Of a stretch of DNA of 64,000 nt, positions 1-7,558 are shown in pieces. The notes below the pieces were generated by a model. The model did not search any database and was not told where the DNA came from. It saw nothing but the letters and a program-made list of their open reading frames with translations. The translations under genes were made by a program, and so were the position numbers. Position 1 is the stretch's first letter, and each line of letters begins with the position of its first letter. The stretch comes from Flavivirga eckloniae (GTDB lineage: Bacteria; Bacteroidota; Bacteroidia; Flavobacteriales; Flavobacteriaceae), in contig NZ_CP025791.1 in the NCBI RefSeq assembly GCF_002886045.1, positions 3,549,001-3,613,000 of the forward strand, in the 5' to 3' direction.

Positions 1-37
1 TTAGGGGGTATTTCCTAAAGTTTTGGTCAACAATTAT

Positions 38-754
38 TTACAAAGAAAGATTTTCAATAAAGGATTCAATGGAGGTGGCATTGGCTACATCAAAATCTCC
101 AATTTTAGTACGTCTTAATGCCGATAAGTGGGCGCCAGAATCTAGTGCTTTTCCAAAGTCGTTTGCTAAAGAACGAATGTAAGTGCCTTTACTACAAACT
201 ACTCTAAATTCAATATGTATTGCCCCTGTACTGGGTGCAGTCGAAGTGTCGATTTTTGTGATTTCAAATTCAGAAATATTCACTGTCCTTGGTTTAATAT
301 CAACATGTTCACCGGCTCTGGCAAATTCATATAACCGTTTTCCATCTTTTTTTAATGCAGAAAAAACAGGAGGATATTGTTGAATATCTCCAATAAATTG
401 TTTGGTTGTGTTATAAATTAACGTTTCGGTAATATGATCGGTAGGGAATGTGTCATTTATTTCGGTTTCTAAATCGTAAGATGGCGTGGTGCTACCTATA
501 ACAAATGTGCCCGTATACTCTTTAACTTGCCCTTGAAAGGTGTCAATTTGTTTGGTCATCTTGCCCGTGCAAATAACCAATAAGCCAGTAGCTAATGGGT
601 CGAGAGTACCAGCATGGCCTACCTTTATTTTTTTTATGTTAAAAGCCTGCCGGATTTCCCAACGCAACTTATTAACCACCTGAAAAGAAGTCCAGTTTAA
701 AGGTTTGTCTATTAAAAGAACCTGTCCGGAGAGGTAATCTTCTTTAGAAATCAT
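38..754 (-). CDS. truB: tRNA pseudouridine(55) synthase TruB
   Basis: Makes pseudouridine at position 55 in the T-loop of tRNAs. The 238 residues carry the TruB signature GHAGTLDPLATGLL, whose Asp52 is the expected catalytic aspartate, and the C-terminal block VCSKGTYIRSLANDFGK. The length is normal for a bacteroidotal TruB without a long PUA tail. It starts 1 nt before the stop of uppP upstream and is surely cotranscribed with it. An oddity is residues about 168-176 (DTSTAPSTG), encoded by DNA at 229-248 that matches the dispersed CACTTCGACTGC repeat of this genome; it lies in a loop before the conserved VVCSKGTYIRS block. Function is secure from the motifs. Confidence 0.96.
   Translation of the reverse strand: MISKEDYLSGQVLLIDKPLNWTSFQVVNKLRWEIRQAFNIKKIKVGHAGTLDPLATGLLVICTGKMTKQIDTFQGQVKEYTGTFVIGSTTPSYDLETEINDTFPTDHITETLIYNTTKQFIGDIQQYPPVFSALKKDGKRLYEFARAGEHVDIKPRTVNISEFEITKIDTSTAPSTGAIHIEFRVVCSKGTYIRSLANDFGKALDSGAHLSALRRTKIGDFDVANATSIESFIENLSL
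229..248. repeat. Dispersed repeat core inside truB
   Basis: The plus strand reads GGTGCAGTCGAAGTG, a variant of the GAGCGYAGTCGAAGTG core found in intergenic gaps near 37559 and 63627. It is translated on the minus strand as part of a TruB loop. The match covers only about 15-20 bases, so chance similarity is possible. Confidence 0.45.
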
Positions 755-755
755 T

Positions 756-1553
756 CTATGAATTTAAAAATGAAAATATAATAGCAATAACCCCAACAAT
801 AATACAGTAAATAGCAAAATAGCTTAGCTTACTTCTTTTTACCAATGCAATCATCCATGTACAAGCAAAAAGCCCGGCAATAAAAGCAGCTATAAAACCA
901 ACGGATAACGGTAAAAAGTTGTGGCTCGCATAAGTTAAATCACCACTCATAACATCCTTTGCGATTTTTCCAAAAATTAAAGGGACTACCATTAAAAACG
1001 AAAAACGAGCTGCTTTAGTTTTGTCGTTACCTAATAAAACAGATGTAGAAATAGTAGCGCCAGAACGCGAAATACCCGGAAGCATGGCAATGGCTTGAGA
1101 AATTCCAATAATAAACGCATTTGTAAAAGATACTTTTTTGTTGGTGTCTTTGGCTTTATCGGCCAGGAAAAGTAGAATTGCCGTTACAATAAGCATGCAT
1201 CCTACGAGTAAAATATTACCTCCAAAAAGTTGTTCCAGTTGATCCTCAAAAAATAAGCCTATAATAACAGCCGGAATCATCGATACTACGATTTTAGAAA
1301 CGAACTGTAAATCTTCGTTCCATTCAAACTTAAGTATGCCTTTAATAATAACCAAGATATCCTTTCTAAAAACAACAATAGTACTTAAAGCAGTTGCAAA
1401 GTGAAGCACCACAGTAAAAAGTAAGCTTTCTTCTGGAATTGAATTATCGCCAAGAATGGCTTTTCCAAGCTCTAAATGACCACTTGACGAAACAGGTAAG
1501 AATTCTGTAAGTCCTTGAATAATGCCTAAAATGATTGCGTTTATTATATCCAT
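756..1553 (-). CDS. uppP: Undecaprenyl-diphosphatase UppP (BacA)
   Basis: Dephosphorylates undecaprenyl pyrophosphate at the inner membrane, recycling the lipid carrier for peptidoglycan and surface glycans. The 265-residue protein has both family signatures: QGLTEFLPVSSSGHLELG near the N-terminus, with the acidic QxxxE active-site motif, and PGISRSGATIS in the middle. Seven or eight hydrophobic segments are visible. It precedes truB with only 1 nt between the stop and the truB start. A TAnnTTTG box stands just upstream, so the mRNA leader must be very short. Identification is firm. Confidence 0.97.
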   Translation of the reverse strand: MDIINAIILGIIQGLTEFLPVSSSGHLELGKAILGDNSIPEESLLFTVVLHFATALSTIVVFRKDILVIIKGILKFEWNEDLQFVSKIVVSMIPAVIIGLFFEDQLEQLFGGNILLVGCMLIVTAILLFLADKAKDTNKKVSFTNAFIIGISQAIAMLPGISRSGATISTSVLLGNDKTKAARFSFLMVVPLIFGKIAKDVMSGDLTYASHNFLPLSVGFIAAFIAGLFACTWMIALVKRSKLSYFAIYCIIVGVIAIIFSFLNS

Positions 1554-1557
1554 GGCG

Positions 1558-1565
1558 CAAAAATA
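1558..1565 (-). promoter_or_regulatory. Putative -7 box for uppP-truB
   Basis: Read on the minus strand this is TATTTTTG, matching the Bacteroidota sigma-A -7 consensus TAnnTTTG. It ends only 4 nt before the uppP ATG, which implies a nearly leaderless message or a second promoter further up. No clear -33 TTG was assigned. Confidence 0.45.
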
Positions 1566-1620
1566 TTAAAATTGATATATAAATAACTTCTTATTAATTA
1601 AAGTTTAATTATTTAAATGA

Positions 1621-1746
1621 AATCGATTCTCAACGAAAATAGAAAACAGGATAGACTACAGAGATAATGAGCACAAAGTAGAAGCGTCAGGTGCAACTTC
1701 GAAGCATGCAGCATTTAAAGACATAATTGCTATTTTAGACATGTGA
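1621..1746 (+). other. Start-less open tail ahead of glycerate kinase
   Basis: About 41 codons are open in one frame from 1621 to the TGA at 1744-1746, with no ATG except the penultimate codon. The translation contains VEASGATSKHAAFKDIIAIL, which reads like real protein. The SGAT motif vaguely recalls FMN-binding domains, but I do not recognise it. It may be the 3' remnant of a lost gene that sat between uppP and DUF3098. It could equally be chance. Confidence 0.2.
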
Positions 1747-2870
1747 AAATAATATTGGCACCAGATAAGTTTAAAGGCTCTTTAACAGGAATCCAATTTT
1801 GTAATGCTGTTGAAGAAGGCATAAAGGATATAATTCCATCGGCAGAAATAGTTAAGTTGCCATTAGCCGATGGCGGCGATGGTACTACAGCCATATTAGA
1901 ATATCATTTAAAAGGTAAACGAATAAGTGTAACCGTACATGATCCGTTGTTTAGACCGATTAGAGCCACTTACCTTTTTATGGAATCTGTTAAAACAGCA
2001 TTTATAGAAATGGCTGAGGCTTCTGGGCTAACACTGTTAAAACCCGAAGAGCAAAACTGTTTTTATACGACGTCGTTAGGAACAGGGGAACTTATTTTAG
2101 ATGCCATTAATAAAGGAGCAAAAACTATTGTACTTGGTATTGGAGGAAGCGCTACGAACGATTGCGGTATTGGTATGGCAACTGCTTTAGGCTATAAATT
2201 TGAAGATGAAAACGGTAAAACGTTAAGCCCGATAGGGAAGCATTTGTCACAGGTTAAAAATATCAATCGAACCCACGTTATTTCAAGTTTAAAAGAGGTA
2301 GATTTTAAAGTGGCTTGCGATGTTATCAATCCATTATTTGGATTAAACGGAGCAGCCTACGTTTATGGTTCTCAAAAAGGAGCTTCAAAAGAAGAGATCG
2401 CACTTTTAGATAAAGGATTACAGCATATGTCAAAGTTGTTTTTAGAAATTTTTAATTTAAATGTGCAAGAAATAAAAGGTGCTGGTGCGGCTGGAGGCAT
2501 GGGGGCTGGAACAAAAGTGTTTTTAAATGCCGAACTACAATCGGGTATAAGTTTGGTTAAGGATTTAATTAATTTTGAAGAAAAAATTAAAGAAGCCGAT
2601 TGGATTATAACCGGAGAGGGGCAATTGGATTCTCAAACATTTTCAGGAAAAACGATTCAGGGCATAATAAAGTCAGCAAAAAAAGAAAGTATTCCAGTAG
2701 CAGTACTATGCGGAAGGAGTTCTCTTTTAAAAGGTGAGACTGAAAATTTTGGAATTTCTTATACAGATACTGTAATGCATCATGCTAAAAACTTTGATGA
2801 CGCCATAAAAAACAGTTACGTTTATTTAAAACGAATGGCTATAACCTTTGCAAAAAGAATTAAAGACTAG
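1743..2870 (+). CDS. Glycerate kinase (GarK/GlxK family)
   Basis: Phosphorylates D-glycerate with ATP, probably to 2-phosphoglycerate as in the GarK/GlxK family, feeding glycolysis. The 375 residues start with MKIILAPDKFKGSLTG, the family N-terminus, and include LADGGDGTTA, the glycine-rich IGGSATNDCGIGMATALG and ITGEGQLDSQTFSGKT. The length is typical. The start is GTG at 1743: an ATG at 1741 is out of frame. The gene lies opposite to its neighbours and interrupts the usual flavobacterial run ftsX-DUF3098-uppP-truB, so it was probably inserted here. It converges with the DUF3098 gene, stop to stop, with no gap. Confidence 0.93.
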   Translation: MKIILAPDKFKGSLTGIQFCNAVEEGIKDIIPSAEIVKLPLADGGDGTTAILEYHLKGKRISVTVHDPLFRPIRATYLFMESVKTAFIEMAEASGLTLLKPEEQNCFYTTSLGTGELILDAINKGAKTIVLGIGGSATNDCGIGMATALGYKFEDENGKTLSPIGKHLSQVKNINRTHVISSLKEVDFKVACDVINPLFGLNGAAYVYGSQKGASKEEIALLDKGLQHMSKLFLEIFNLNVQEIKGAGAAGGMGAGTKVFLNAELQSGISLVKDLINFEEKIKEADWIITGEGQLDSQTFSGKTIQGIIKSAKKESIPVAVLCGRSSLLKGETENFGISYTDTVMHHAKNFDDAIKNSYVYLKRMAITFAKRIKD

Positions 2871-3125
2871 TTACTTTTTATCAGGGTTTAATAAAATAGC
2901 ATAAATCTCAATGCCAAATCCAATAAGAATAATAGCAGGAGCAAGCCTTATACGTCTCCAATGAAAGATGTCAGGATTAAAAACATTAGGATCATCACTA
3001 CCACCGCCAGACATCAAAATAAAACCTAAAGCGATACAAGCTAAGCCAATAAACATAAACTTGTAGTTTTTCTTCCCAAAGACAAAAGTACTTTTAGAGG
3101 ACTCTTTTCGTTTTTTCTCTCCCAT
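2871..3125 (-). CDS. DUF3098 family small membrane protein
   Basis: An 84-residue protein with a basic N-terminus (MGEKKRKESSKS) followed by two hydrophobic helices, roughly residues 23-40 and 61-78. The short polar loop between them contains GGGSDDPNVFNPDIFHWRR. It matches the DUF3098 family, which in Flavobacteriia sits beside ftsX and uppP. No biochemical role is established; its position suggests an accessory part in envelope or division functions. It starts 3 nt after the preceding gene's stop, so it belongs to the ftsX transcript. Confidence 0.8.
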   Translation of the reverse strand: MGEKKRKESSKSTFVFGKKNYKFMFIGLACIALGFILMSGGGSDDPNVFNPDIFHWRRIRLAPAIILIGFGIEIYAILLNPDKK

Positions 3126-3127
3126 AA

Positions 3128-3496
3128 TTAGTTGAATTCAGTATAAATAATGTCATTTTCAATGGTCATTTGCGAAATATGCTCTGAGGTAACAAAACCA
3201 CCAAGAACTTTTGCTAGGTGCAAAGTAACCTTTTTATTTAGAATTTTTGTGTTAAGAGAATCTAAATTTAAGCCACGTTCTAATCCTCTGTTTATGTAAT
3301 AGCGGTCGCCTTGGGCATCATTAAAAACAATATCGTACGACGAACCTTCTGCAATACGGGTAATGGTTTTCGTTTTAATTGTAGACGTATCGGCTTTAGG
3401 GTTATCAATAACAGAAGCCAAAAGTCCCATATAACCAACATAAACGATCACTACTAATAGTAATAAAGCACTTAAAATTATAATTACTTTTTTCAC
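3128..3496 (-). CDS. Hypothetical membrane-anchored protein
   Basis: A 122-residue protein with one N-terminal membrane helix (about residues 5-22, rich in V, I and L) and a periplasmic domain of about 95 residues. I do not recognise the domain. It has no cysteine and contains the segments DIVFNDAQGDRYYINRGLER and LGGFVTSEHISQMTIENDII. The start is GTG at 3496. It lies 15 nt after ftsX and 2 nt before the DUF3098 gene, clearly one operon, so a link to the division complex is possible but only inferred from position. Confidence 0.7.
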   Translation of the reverse strand: MKKVIIILSALLLLVVIVYVGYMGLLASVIDNPKADTSTIKTKTITRIAEGSSYDIVFNDAQGDRYYINRGLERGLNLDSLNTKILNKKVTLHLAKVLGGFVTSEHISQMTIENDIIYTEFN

Positions 3497-3511
3497 TTGG
3501 TTGTTGTTTTA

Positions 3512-4387
3512 TTAATACAGTTGATCGGTCTTTAAGTTTAAAAAACGCTGTGTTGCAAAATGTGTACTTAACCAAGTGATAACGACACCTAGAGTAAAAA
3601 CAAAAACAAATAAAAGTCCCATTAAAATAGGATTGCTCAATAATTCCAATTCTATAAATGTTTTGTTAAGATAATACAAAACAATACCCATGCCTATAAG
3701 AGCGAGTACAGCTCCAATCATGCCCAAACGAACACTTTTCATAATAAAGGGGAATCTTATAAATTGCTTAGTAGCACCAACCATTTGCATGGTTTTTATG
3801 GTAAAACGTTTAGAGTAAACAGCTAGCCTAATAGAACTATTTATGAGTAAAACGGCAATTAAAGTAAAAATAGCACTAATAATAAGTACCCAAAAACTAA
3901 TCTTTTTTACATTATCGTTCATCAAATTAACCAAGTCGTTATCGTATTCAACCTCGTCAACAAAGTTTTTGTTTAACGCTTCGGTAGAAATCTTTTCTAA
4001 ATGTTCAGAAGTTACAAAATCAGCTTTCAAGTGCACATCGATTGAATTTTGTAACGGATTATAGCCAACAAAGTCCATAAAATCTTCACCATTTAAAGCT
4101 TTCATAAATTCGGCAGCTTGTTCTTTAGAGACATATTCGGTAGATTTTACGTAATCTGCCATGGCTAAGCTTTTTTCAAGCTGTTTTGTCTCAACCTCTT
4201 TGGCAGAATCCTTAAGGTAAATGGTTACAACCACTTGCTCTTTAAAGTGATCGGATACTTTTTTAGCATTTAAAATTAGCATGCCCAATAAACCCAATAA
4301 AAACAGCACTAAAGCAATACTTAATACTACAGAGAAGTACGATGAAATAAGTCTGCGTTTTTGGTGTTTTTCAAATGATGCGCTCAT
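3512..4387 (-). CDS. ftsX: Cell division protein FtsX (permease-like)
   Basis: The membrane partner of FtsE in the divisome, thought to activate peptidoglycan hydrolases. From the ATG at 4387 the protein has 291 residues beginning MSASFEKHQKRRLISSYFS. The frame stays open upstream to 4483, but that extension (MNLLLGSIKRLK...) is not FtsX-like. The order is a cytoplasmic basic start, TM1 at about 22-45, a periplasmic domain to about 180, then three TM helices with the family segment SIRLAVYSKRFTIKTMQMVGATKQFI. ftsE is not adjacent. It heads an operon with the small membrane gene and DUF3098, divergent from leuS. Confidence 0.93.
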   Translation of the reverse strand: MSASFEKHQKRRLISSYFSVVLSIALVLFLLGLLGMLILNAKKVSDHFKEQVVVTIYLKDSAKEVETKQLEKSLAMADYVKSTEYVSKEQAAEFMKALNGEDFMDFVGYNPLQNSIDVHLKADFVTSEHLEKISTEALNKNFVDEVEYDNDLVNLMNDNVKKISFWVLIISAIFTLIAVLLINSSIRLAVYSKRFTIKTMQMVGATKQFIRFPFIMKSVRLGMIGAVLALIGMGIVLYYLNKTFIELELLSNPILMGLLFVFVFTLGVVITWLSTHFATQRFLNLKTDQLY

Positions 4388-4547
4388 AAGTATTTTAGGA
4401 TTAATAGCGTAAAAATAATAAAGTATATGAAAAGAAGCTTCAAAAGATTTAAGTCTTTTAATTGAACCTAAAAGTAAATTCAAAATAAGTAAGCCTCAGG
4501 CATATATAATAACAACGTTTTAACTTTCAACATTGTTATAATAAGTT

Positions 4548-4555
4548 TAAATTTG
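4548..4555 (+). promoter_or_regulatory. Putative -7 box for leuS
   Basis: TAAATTTG fits the Bacteroidota -7 consensus TAnnTTTG and lies 83 nt before the leuS ATG, leaving a leader of about 75 nt. A -33 element is not clear. The box overlaps the left arm of a potential hairpin at 4552-4558. Confidence 0.4.
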
Positions 4556-4581
4556 CGGTTTTAAAAGAGACCTGCTAAGCC

Positions 4582-4612
4582 GCAAAGCCTGATAATTAAG
4601 CTTTGCTTTTTT
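4582..4612 (+). terminator. Terminator-like hairpin in the leuS leader
   Basis: GCAAAGC (4582-4588) pairs perfectly with GCTTTGC (4600-4606) across an 11-nt loop and is followed at once by six T residues. The upstream gene ftsX is divergent, so the only transcript it could stop is the leuS leader. TTTGCGG (4552-4558) can pair with CCGCAAA (4580-4586), overlapping the left arm. That makes a mutually exclusive fold, as in attenuators, provided transcription starts upstream of 4552. Confidence 0.4.
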
Positions 4613-4638
4613 ACGCTTTAGCGAGAAAAAATTAGTTT

Positions 4639-7518
4639 ATGAAATACAATTTCAACGAAATAGAAGCCAAATGGCAAAAATATTGGGCAGAAAACCAAAC
4701 ATTTAAAGCTGAAAATCCTACCCTGAGCGGAGCGGAGGGGAAAAGTGAAAAACCAAAATATTATGTTTTGGATATGTTCCCTTATCCTAGTGGTGCAGGC
4801 TTACATGTTGGACACCCATTAGGGTATATCGCTTCTGATATTTATGCACGTTATAAACGCCATAAAGGTTTTAATGTATTGCATCCACAAGGGTACGATA
4901 GTTTTGGTTTGCCGGCAGAGCAATATGCTATACAAACCGGGCAGCACCCAGCTATAACCACTGCTGATAATATAAAAACATATCGTAGGCAGTTGGATCA
5001 AATAGGTTTTTCGTTCGATTGGTCTCGTGAAGTTAGAACCTCAGATCCAAGTTACTATAAATGGACCCAATGGGTTTTTATTCAATTATTCGAATCTTGG
5101 TATAATAATGCCACGAATAAGGCCGAAGCTATTTCAGATTTAATCCAGATTTTCGAAACAGAAGGCAATAGTAATGTTAATGCAGCTTGCGATGATAACG
5201 TTGAAATATTCTCGGCAGAAACCTGGAAGGGATTCACTTCAGAAAAACAACAAGAAATATTATTACAATATAGACTTACTTATTTAGCCGAAACGGAGGT
5301 AAATTGGTGCCCAGCTTTGGGAACTGTTTTGGCGAATGATGAGATAGTAAACGGTGTATCCGAGCGAGGTGGACATCCTGTTATTCGTAAAAAAATGACC
5401 CAATGGAGTATGCGAATTTCTGCTTATGCAGAACGTCTACTTCAAGGATTAGATACTATTGATTGGACAGATTCTTTAAAAGAAAGCCAACGTAACTGGA
5501 TTGGAAAGTCTGTTGGCGCATCTGTTATTTTTAATGTATTACCTAATGTCACCCTGAACGCAGTCGAAGGGTCTCACAAAATAGAAGTCTTTACAACCCG
5601 TCCCGATACCATCTTTGGGGTGTCATTTATGACACTCGCACCAGAACATGAACTTGTATCACAAATAACAACACCAGAACAAAAAGAAAATGTTGAGGCT
5701 TATATATTAGCTACTGCAAAACGTAGTGAGCGTGATAGAATGGCTGATGTAAAAAACATTTCGGGTGTGTTTACTGGTGCTTATGCAGAACATCCGTTTA
5801 CAAAAGAACCTATTCCAATCTGGATTGGCGATTACGTATTAGCTGGTTATGGTACCGGAGCTGTTATGGCAGTACCTTGTGGTGACCAACGTGATTACGA
5901 TTTTGCGAAACATTTCAATATTCCGATTCCAAATATTTTTGAAGGTATAGATATTTCTGAAGAAGCCTTTGCAGATAAAGAAAAAACAATCATAGCCAAT
6001 AGTGATTTCATTAATGGCATGAACTATAAAAAAGCAACCAAGCGTGTTATTTTCGAGCTGGAGCAACTAGGACAGGGAGAAGGGAAAACCAATTACCGAT
6101 TACGTGATGCCGTATTTAGCAGACAACGTTATTGGGGAGAACCATTTCCAGTATATTACGTAAATGGAATGCCGCAAATGATTGCTAAAGAGCATTTACC
6201 AATTAAATTACCAGAAGTTGAAAAATATTTGCCAACCGAAACAGGCGAGCCACCATTAGGAAATGCTACGGTTTGGGCTTGGGATGTTAATCAATGTTTG
6301 GTAGTCGGTAATGAGTTAATTGATAATGAAACGGTCTTTCCGTTGGAGTTGAACACGATGCCAGGATGGGCAGGAAGTTCACAGTATTTTAATCGTTATA
6401 TGGATCCTGATAATGATGATGAAATTTTCTCGAAGGAAGCTATCGATTATTGGCAACAAGTCGATTTATATATAGGAGGAAGTGAGCATGCTACAGGACA
6501 CTTACTATACTCCCGTTTTTGGCAAAAGTTTATGTTCGATAAAGGGTTTGTTCCTTATGATGAATTTGCTAAAAAATTGATTAATCAGGGAATGATTTTG
6601 GGGACGAGTGCTTTTGTGTATCGTGTAGAAGGTGAGAATAAATTCATTTCAAAGGAACTAGTTGGAGAGACAAAGGTTCAGCCAATCCATGCGGATGTAT
6701 CTTTTGTAAATAGTTCAGACGAACTAGATATCGAAGCTTTTAAGAATTGGAGAGAAGAATTTAAGGATGCTGAATTTATTTGTGAAGAAGATGGTACTTA
6801 TAAGGTAGGGCGCGATGTAGAAAAAATGTCAAAGTCTAAATATAACGTAGTCAATCCAGACCAAATTTGTGAAAGATACGGCGCAGATAGTTTGCGTTTA
6901 TACGAAATGTTCTTAGGGCCTTTAGAGCAATATAAGCCTTGGAACACTGCTGGTATTACTGGAGTACATTCTTTCCTGAAAAAACTTTGGAAACTTTACC
7001 ACCAAGGAGAAAACGGAGCTTTTCACGTAACGAGTTCCCCTCCTTCGGAGGGGTTAGGGGAGGCTTTAAAAACGCTTCATAAAACCATTAAGAAAGTAGA
7101 AGAAGATATTGAGAATTTCTCATTCAACACATCGGTATCTACGTTTATGATAGCAGTAAACGAGTTAACAGCTCAAAAGTGTACAAATAAAGATATACTA
7201 GAACCGTTATTAGTTTTAGTTTCGCCATATGCACCACACATTGCTGAGGAATTATGGAGTCAATTAGGACATAGCGAATCTATCTCAACAGCAGAATTCC
7301 CTAAGTTTGATAAAAGCCATTTAGTAGAAAGCAGTAAAAACTATCCAATATCATTTAATGGGAAAATGCGTTTTACAATGGAGTTACCGTTGGATATGAG
7401 TAAGGGTGATATTGAAGCGGCTGTTATGGCATATGAAAAAACACAAGAACAATTAGAAGGGAGAACCCCTAAAAAGGTGATCGTAGTTCCGGGGAAAATA
7501 GTTAATATTGTTAGTTAA
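4639..7518 (+). CDS. leuS: Leucyl-tRNA synthetase
   Basis: Charges tRNA-Leu. The 959-residue class I enzyme shows the HIGH-type motif in FPYPSGAGLHVGHPLGY, the CP1 editing domain with FTTRPDTIFGVSF, the tail of the catalytic core with YIGGSEHATGHLLYSRFW, and KMSKSKYNVVNP as the KMSKS loop. The C-terminal anticodon-binding domain ends with a short RTPKKVIVVPGKIVNIV tail. It is somewhat long because three short segments look like translated intergenic repeats: residues about 28-34 (TLSGAEG), 305-311 (TLNAVEG) and 800-809 (SPPSEGLGEA). All keep the frame and sit in loops between conserved blocks. The enzyme should be functional since no core motif is disrupted. Confidence 0.97.
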   Translation: MKYNFNEIEAKWQKYWAENQTFKAENPTLSGAEGKSEKPKYYVLDMFPYPSGAGLHVGHPLGYIASDIYARYKRHKGFNVLHPQGYDSFGLPAEQYAIQTGQHPAITTADNIKTYRRQLDQIGFSFDWSREVRTSDPSYYKWTQWVFIQLFESWYNNATNKAEAISDLIQIFETEGNSNVNAACDDNVEIFSAETWKGFTSEKQQEILLQYRLTYLAETEVNWCPALGTVLANDEIVNGVSERGGHPVIRKKMTQWSMRISAYAERLLQGLDTIDWTDSLKESQRNWIGKSVGASVIFNVLPNVTLNAVEGSHKIEVFTTRPDTIFGVSFMTLAPEHELVSQITTPEQKENVEAYILATAKRSERDRMADVKNISGVFTGAYAEHPFTKEPIPIWIGDYVLAGYGTGAVMAVPCGDQRDYDFAKHFNIPIPNIFEGIDISEEAFADKEKTIIANSDFINGMNYKKATKRVIFELEQLGQGEGKTNYRLRDAVFSRQRYWGEPFPVYYVNGMPQMIAKEHLPIKLPEVEKYLPTETGEPPLGNATVWAWDVNQCLVVGNELIDNETVFPLELNTMPGWAGSSQYFNRYMDPDNDDEIFSKEAIDYWQQVDLYIGGSEHATGHLLYSRFWQKFMFDKGFVPYDEFAKKLINQGMILGTSAFVYRVEGENKFISKELVGETKVQPIHADVSFVNSSDELDIEAFKNWREEFKDAEFICEEDGTYKVGRDVEKMSKSKYNVVNPDQICERYGADSLRLYEMFLGPLEQYKPWNTAGITGVHSFLKKLWKLYHQGENGAFHVTSSPPSEGLGEALKTLHKTIKKVEEDIENFSFNTSVSTFMIAVNELTAQKCTNKDILEPLLVLVSPYAPHIAEELWSQLGHSESISTAEFPKFDKSHLVESSKNYPISFNGKMRFTMELPLDMSKGDIEAAVMAYEKTQEQLEGRTPKKVIVVPGKIVNIVS
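4721..4740. repeat. In-frame dispersed repeat in leuS, copy 1
   Basis: CCCTGAGCGGAGCGGAGGGG resembles the CCCTGAACGCAGTCGAAGGG unit found later in the same gene, and the intergenic GAGCG(N)AGTCGAA family. It encodes TLSGAEG in a loop after the N-terminal helix of LeuS. The CCCT...AGGG ends make it weakly palindromic. Confidence 0.6.
5548..5577. repeat. In-frame dispersed repeat in leuS, copy 2
   Basis: The core CCCTGAACGCAGTCGAAGGG at 5552-5571 is flanked by TGTCA and TCTCA. It shares AGTCGAAG with the intergenic repeats at 37559 and 63627. It encodes VTLNAVEGS in the CP1 editing domain, just ahead of the conserved EVFTTRPDT block, where most LeuS proteins have a short turn. Confidence 0.65.
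7035..7068. repeat. In-frame dispersed repeat in leuS, copy 3
   Basis: CCCCTCC-TTC-GGAGGGG (7037-7053) is a perfect hairpin followed by TTAGGGGAGG. It resembles the intergenic hairpin at 12749-12769 and encodes SPPSEGLGEA in the linker between the catalytic core and the anticodon-binding helices. Such a GC-rich palindrome is out of keeping with the AT-rich gene around it. Confidence 0.65.
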
Positions 7519-7558
7519 TATGATTTTTTAAGACCAATGGGATTAAAAAGTTATTATT

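Noticed and set aside
4388-4483. A 32-codon N-terminal extension of FtsX
   Set aside because: FtsX of this group starts near MSASFEKHQKRR; the extension is not conserved in character and lies in the promoter region.
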